In this document: piece after piece, positions 15,578 through 18,431 of the stretch | Position numbering within the stretch: position 1 is the first letter of the stretch | Layout: each line of letters begins with the position of its first letter | DNA from: JBBKXP01 sp038251315 | GTDB lineage: Bacteria > Pseudomonadota > Alphaproteobacteria > Rhodobacterales > Rhodobacteraceae | DNA length: 18,431 nt | NCBI GenBank assembly: GCA_038251315.1 | Contig: JBBSBK010000077.1 | Span: forward strand, 1-18,431 | Reading direction: 5' to 3' | The notes under the pieces: generated by a model | What the model saw: the letters and a program-made list of their open reading frames with translations, nothing else | Told to the model about the DNA's origin: nothing | Databases searched by the model: none | Made by a program: the position numbers and the translations under genes

Positions 15578-16896
15578 GCCACCGCCTTCGGCAGAATCGA
15601 CCGATGGTCGCCCAGAAATCGGTCGAACGCGTTCAGAAGGCCGTCGGTATCGGTTCCGGTGTGGGGCAGCGCGAGTGCAATCATTCCGCGAGGCGTCACA
15701 TATTGCCCCGCCAGCATCATCTCGAGGAACCACAACTTGCCGGGCCGGCGATCCGCCGCCTCGACCGCCTCTGGGGTCACCTGATCCGCAGGCAGGAAAT
15801 GGAGGTTGAAAAGTGAGCCGAAGCCGGTGGTGCAGGCGGCAACGCCATGCGTGTCGATCCGATTCTGCATGCCGACCCGCAGCGCGTCCCCGAGCGCGTT
15901 GAATCTTTCCGACGCCTCACGGGTCAAAACCTGGGACAATCCTGTATAGCCGGCGGTCATGCTGAGAATGTTGTTGTTGAAGGTGCCGCCGTGGCCAAAA
16001 GACTGCGGCGCCGTTGGATCGAAGTGACGCATCAGGTCTTCGCGCCCGCCGAATGCGCCGAAACTGGCCCCGCCGCCGATGTATTTGCCAAGCGTCATCA
16101 GATCGGGCACGACCCCCGTGATTGCCTGCATTCCGTTGAAATGCTGGCGCGAGGTCATGACCTCGTCAAAGATCAGTAGTGCCCCGATTTCCTGCGTGAC
16201 ACGGCGCAACATCGACAAAAAGGCATCTGTCGCCCGGATGCAGCCGCCGCCGCCCAGCATCTGTTCCAGAATGACGGCAGCGATACTGTCCTTGTTGGCG
16301 CGCAGCAGCGCCTCGGTGCCCTCCACATCGTTGTAAGTGGCGAAGACATAGGGGAACGGCAGATTCAGTACCGAGCCGCCATGGCCGAAAGACAGCACAC
16401 CGCCGTGATAGCCTTCATGAAAAACCATCACCTTGTCGCGTCCAGTAATCGCCCGCGCCGCCGACAGGGCCATGATGTTGGCCTCAGTGCCGGAGTTGCA
16501 GAACCGCACCTGTTCAAGGGCAGTGAAGCGGGCAACCAGTTCTTCGGCCAGGCGCGCCTCGTAGGTGTTGGGCCCACCAAGGGCGACACCATTGCCGATT
16601 GCCTCGGTCATGGCGGCCATAATGGTGGGGTTCGAGTGGCCGTAAAGGCCGGCAGAATACTCACTGACAAAATCGGCATAAAGGTGACCGTCAAGGTCGG
16701 TGACATGCACGCCTTCGCCCTTGGTCAAAGCCACCGGAAAGGGTTCATACCACAGGACCGAGCGGGTGTTGCCTCCGGGCATGCTTTCCCGCGCCTTCAG
16801 ATGGCGTGCCTCGCTTGCCGGATTTGCGGCGACATAGCGCGCCGTGGCTTCGGCGACGGCTGAATCGAGATCCCTGTTGCGTCGAACGTCGTCCAT
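15574..16896 (-). CDS. Class III PLP aminotransferase, probable beta-amino acid transaminase
   Basis: This 440-residue PLP enzyme belongs to the glutamate-1-semialdehyde aminomutase-like branch of class III aminotransferases. NSGTEAN (134-140) binds the PLP phosphate, D244 in the FDEV stretch contacts the pyridine nitrogen, and K271 in TLGKYIGGG is the Schiff-base lysine. Several stretches match what I recall of the beta-phenylalanine aminotransferase of Variovorax: ANPAS, RSVLWYEPFP (R45 would bind a carboxylate), EYSAGLYGHS and GTFNNNILSM. It would convert a beta-amino acid to a beta-keto acid, which the next gene could cleave. GGAGG precedes the ATG. It is the first gene of the operon. True GSA aminomutase is unlikely in this context, without other heme genes. 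Confidence 0.85.
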   Translation of the reverse strand: MDDVRRNRDLDSAVAEATARYVAANPASEARHLKARESMPGGNTRSVLWYEPFPVALTKGEGVHVTDLDGHLYADFVSEYSAGLYGHSNPTIMAAMTEAIGNGVALGGPNTYEARLAEELVARFTALEQVRFCNSGTEANIMALSAARAITGRDKVMVFHEGYHGGVLSFGHGGSVLNLPFPYVFATYNDVEGTEALLRANKDSIAAVILEQMLGGGGCIRATDAFLSMLRRVTQEIGALLIFDEVMTSRQHFNGMQAITGVVPDLMTLGKYIGGGASFGAFGGREDLMRHFDPTAPQSFGHGGTFNNNILSMTAGYTGLSQVLTREASERFNALGDALRVGMQNRIDTHGVAACTTGFGSLFNLHFLPADQVTPEAVEAADRRPGKLWFLEMMLAGQYVTPRGMIALALPHTGTDTDGLLNAFDRFLGDHRSILPKAVA

Positions 16897-16921
16897 TCGA
16901 TTCCTCCAGATAGATGTAGAT

Positions 16922-16933
16922 AGTTGATCAACT
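16922..16933. promoter_or_regulatory. Candidate GntR operator, proximal site
   Basis: AGTTGATCAACT is a perfect 12-base palindrome. It lies 25 bases upstream of the aminotransferase start codon, close to its ribosome-binding site. A near copy with the same TTGATCAA core lies at 17107. Short palindromes of this size are typical sites for FCD-type GntR regulators, and the operon encodes one. The pairing with that regulator is an inference. Confidence 0.55.
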
Positions 16934-17106
16934 TTTGCTCCAGACTGAGAGTTGAGTCAATAATATTGTCATATCCGCGTCGCGCGGAGAGCCCCGATAC
17001 GCCATCTAAAAATCTTCGTTTCTGTTCTAAATCATCGTGTTAATCACCGAAATCTTACTAGGATTCTTCTGAGGAGGGATACATCACAAGATGGACAATC
17101 ATAAAT

Positions 17107-17118
17107 AGTTGATCAAAT
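17107..17118. promoter_or_regulatory. Candidate GntR operator, distal site
   Basis: AGTTGATCAAAT matches the proximal palindrome at 10 or more of 12 positions and keeps the TTGATCAA core exactly. It lies about 210 bases upstream of the aminotransferase start and about 28 bases beyond the tautomerase stop. Two sites 185 bases apart could allow DNA looping or cooperative repression. Confidence 0.5.
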
Positions 17119-17146
17119 CATGTTCCCGTCCGATCCGAAGCCCGCT

Positions 17147-17377
17147 TCACGCTGGACCTGATGCGCCGGAGCTTGAATTCGGCCGATGCTCGGCAATGTC
17201 ACTGCACAGCACGCCGCCGCACGCCCAATTGGCAGCTTCGACTTCCTGGATAATGATGTTCACTTCGCTTGCCTCGCCACCACAGTGTCTGACAAATACT
17301 TCGGTCATCTCCCTGGTCATGTTTTGCTTTTGGTCGATACTGCGGCCCTTTAGCAGTTGGACCTGAATCATTGGCAT
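17147..17377 (-). CDS. 4-oxalocrotonate tautomerase-like small protein
   Basis: This 76-residue protein belongs to the tautomerase superfamily, whose usual subunit is about 60-80 residues. After removal of the initiator methionine it begins with proline, the catalytic base of the family. It continues with the typical IQVQLLKGRS strand and ends in an EVEAANWACGGV hairpin. Such enzymes tautomerise keto-enol compounds in catabolic pathways, usually as hexamers. The frame is open upstream to 17488, but ATG 17377 is chosen because it gives the required Pro-1 and has GGAG eight bases before it. It has its own likely promoter. Its direction matches the downstream operon, but the 250-base gap holding palindromes suggests a separate transcription unit. 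The substrate is unknown. Confidence 0.82.
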   Translation of the reverse strand: MPMIQVQLLKGRSIDQKQNMTREMTEVFVRHCGGEASEVNIIIQEVEAANWACGGVLCSDIAEHRPNSSSGASGPA

Positions 17378-17486
17378 GGGCTCACTCCGCTCTTTGGCAT
17401 CGGTAAGGGTTTCGAATATTCTCTTCTCTTGCAGGAAGACATCATTCTCTCGGTGTTTCGTTCGCGCGTTGGATCTCACAATTTTC

Positions 17487-17516
17487 ATTGTATGCGACCG
17501 CGAGGCTTCCTGTCAC
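17487..17516 (-). promoter_or_regulatory. Sigma-70-type promoter for the tautomerase gene
   Basis: On the minus strand GTGACA (five of six matches to TTGACA) is followed after 18 bases by TACAAT (five of six to TATAAT). Transcription would begin about 100 bases before the tautomerase ATG at 17377. This also argues against the upstream ATG at 17488 as the start, because that codon overlaps the -10 box. Confidence 0.45.
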
Positions 17517-17591
17517 TGTCACAACTCGAATCCAATTTTTGCCGCGACTTTCAAGATTCCAGCTTGGCTGTCAAAAGCGCAGCAAGAACAT

Positions 17592-17620
17592 CCATAACCA
17601 TAGCCATCACCATCACCATC
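17592..17620. repeat. Short degenerate CCATNA tandem repeat
   Basis: Five near-identical six-base units run in tandem: CCATAA, CCATAG, CCATCA, CCATCA, then CCATC. It lies in a gene-free spacer. Such a tract could vary in length by slippage, but nothing nearby shows it controls a gene. Confidence 0.5.
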
Positions 17621-17845
17621 TGCCTGCCTTTGCCATCACAGAGAAGTTTGGTATCATTAAGGATTTTGGAGTTCGCCAGCCGAGCGACCTTGAAATTCGA
17701 GTTAACCTGAAGATTCACCCACGCGATTCTCGTAACTTGCCGAGTTATGGACAAACCTCCAGCAGATATGCATCCCACGCCAAAACGCCAAAATCAGGGT
17801 CGATTCAGTTTCATGCAAGTTCCATCGGATGGCGCGAGTCATTCT

Positions 17846-18427
17846 TCATTTCGGTTGGGGAACGCCAATAACCACCCCCTGCTTCATGACGGCCGGATTG
17901 TAGGCCTTGCGGGCGAATACTTCATGCACCATTGGCTCGAACAGCTCGATCGACTCGCTGATATAATCGGGATCAAATGACGACTGGTCCCACCGTTCGC
18001 AAAAATCCACGCAGGATTTATAAAAGGGGTTTTCCTTGTACTTTTCTCTTTGGTTCGGGTTCATGCCATAGTGCTCGCCATAGTACACCATTTGGAACAG
18101 ACCATGGTGCTTGACGACCCAAGCCACTTCTTCGCGGACAAACGGCCGAATGACCAAGGCAGCGAACTCATCATGGTTTTGCGGCGCCAGATTGTCGCCG
18201 ACATCATGAAGCAGACCGCCAATGATCCAGTCGATATCCGCACCGTCCCGATAGGCGCGCGTCGCCGTTTGCAATGAATGCTCAAGACGGGACACTTGAT
18301 ATCCGGGGAGGCTTACGTCGTCGCCCAGTGTCCGAAGTTCTCGCATCAGAAAGTCAGCCGTGAATTTGTGATGTTCCCTGTCGAGGTCCTGAAGAAATAG
18401 GTATTCTTCCTTTGTGCCATCTTTCAT
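17846..18427 (-). CDS. HD-domain protein related to PhnZ/MIOX-type proteins (5' end probably beyond the window)
   Basis: At least 193 residues are visible. The metal-binding pattern of the HD superfamily is present: H50 in RLEHSLQ, H74-D75 in LLHDVGD, H85 in NHDEF, H107-H108 in VKHHG, and D147 in RWDQ. From memory the order and spacing recall the HD group that includes the diiron oxygenases PhnZ and MIOX, so it may be an oxygenase rather than a phosphohydrolase. Proof would need the metal ligands modelled. The ATG at 18427 lies only four bases from the window edge. Relatives usually have several more residues before the DGTKEEY-like stretch, so the true start is probably outside. No substrate can be named. 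Confidence 0.75.
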   Translation of the reverse strand: MKDGTKEEYLFLQDLDREHHKFTADFLMRELRTLGDDVSLPGYQVSRLEHSLQTATRAYRDGADIDWIIGGLLHDVGDNLAPQNHDEFAALVIRPFVREEVAWVVKHHGLFQMVYYGEHYGMNPNQREKYKENPFYKSCVDFCERWDQSSFDPDYISESIELFEPMVHEVFARKAYNPAVMKQGVVIGVPQPK

Positions 18428-18431
18428 CTGG

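Larger units (their letters stand above)
17378..17845. other. Gene-free spacer upstream of the tautomerase gene
   Basis: These 468 bases separate the HD-domain gene from the tautomerase gene. Short open frames occur on both strands, but none has a ribosome-binding site or recognisable product. The stretch is less GC-rich than the flanking genes. It contains a likely promoter (17487-17516) and a short degenerate CCATNA repeat (17592-17620). No terminator after the HD-domain gene is obvious. Confidence 0.5.

Noticed and set aside
16975..16987. Small CCGCG-TCG-CGCGG hairpin upstream of the aminotransferase gene as a terminator
   Set aside because: The stem is only five base pairs with no T-run. 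It may arise by chance in GC-rich DNA.
17551..17778. A 75-codon minus-strand frame between the HD-domain and tautomerase genes
   Set aside because: Part of it is just the translated CCATNA repeat, giving a run of Met and Val. It has no ribosome-binding site and no family resemblance.

Overview
The window looks like a chromosomal stretch from a GC-rich alphaproteobacterium, most likely a marine Rhodobacteraceae (Roseobacter-type) strain. This rests on codon use, the tightly overlapped operons, and a gene repertoire dominated by uptake and breakdown of methylated amines and amino acids. No taxonomic marker is present, so it is an inference. Most of the window is transporters plus catabolic enzymes, with two stretches of broken genes.

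Region 1 (1-5631, + strand). A quaternary-amine (glycine betaine-type) ABC importer comprises a periplasmic binding protein (361-1302), an ATPase (1372-2400) and a double-length permease (2397-4364). A small cupin (4371-4754) follows. The next gene begins with a good ribosome-binding site and an ATGA overlap but stops after 17 codons, immediately before a sequence that repeats the first 85 bases of the window (82/85 identical). The importer therefore lies between two direct repeats. About 700 bases of apparently decayed, gene-free DNA come next.

Region 2 (5632-8421). A flavin/iron-sulfur demethylase-type oxidoreductase (- strand) is divergent from a TetR-family regulator (+ strand). An inverted repeat and a perfect TTGACA box lie between them. 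The oxidoreductase family includes dimethylglycine and N-methylproline demethylases, which fits an adjacent betaine importer.

Region 3 (8425-16896, - strand). This is one long, tightly packed operon. In transcription order it encodes a class III aminotransferase resembling beta-amino acid transaminases, a beta-keto acid cleavage enzyme (BKACE/DUF849), a GntR/FCD regulator, a peptide-type binding protein, two permeases and a fused double ATPase. It ends in a scar where the remains of an N,N-dimethylformamidase-like small-subunit gene are joined out of frame to the remains of the large-subunit gene. Together the genes suggest import of an amide or beta-amino compound, transamination to a beta-keto acid, and acetyl-CoA-dependent cleavage. 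The presumed amidohydrolase step has been lost here. Two TTGATCAA palindromes upstream of the operon are candidate GntR sites.

Region 4 (16897-18431, - strand). A small 4-oxalocrotonate tautomerase-like gene has a readable sigma-70-type promoter. An HD-domain protein related to PhnZ/MIOX-type proteins runs off the window edge. Both transport operons carry a strong stem-loop just after the binding-protein gene, a common way of keeping binding protein in excess over membrane components.
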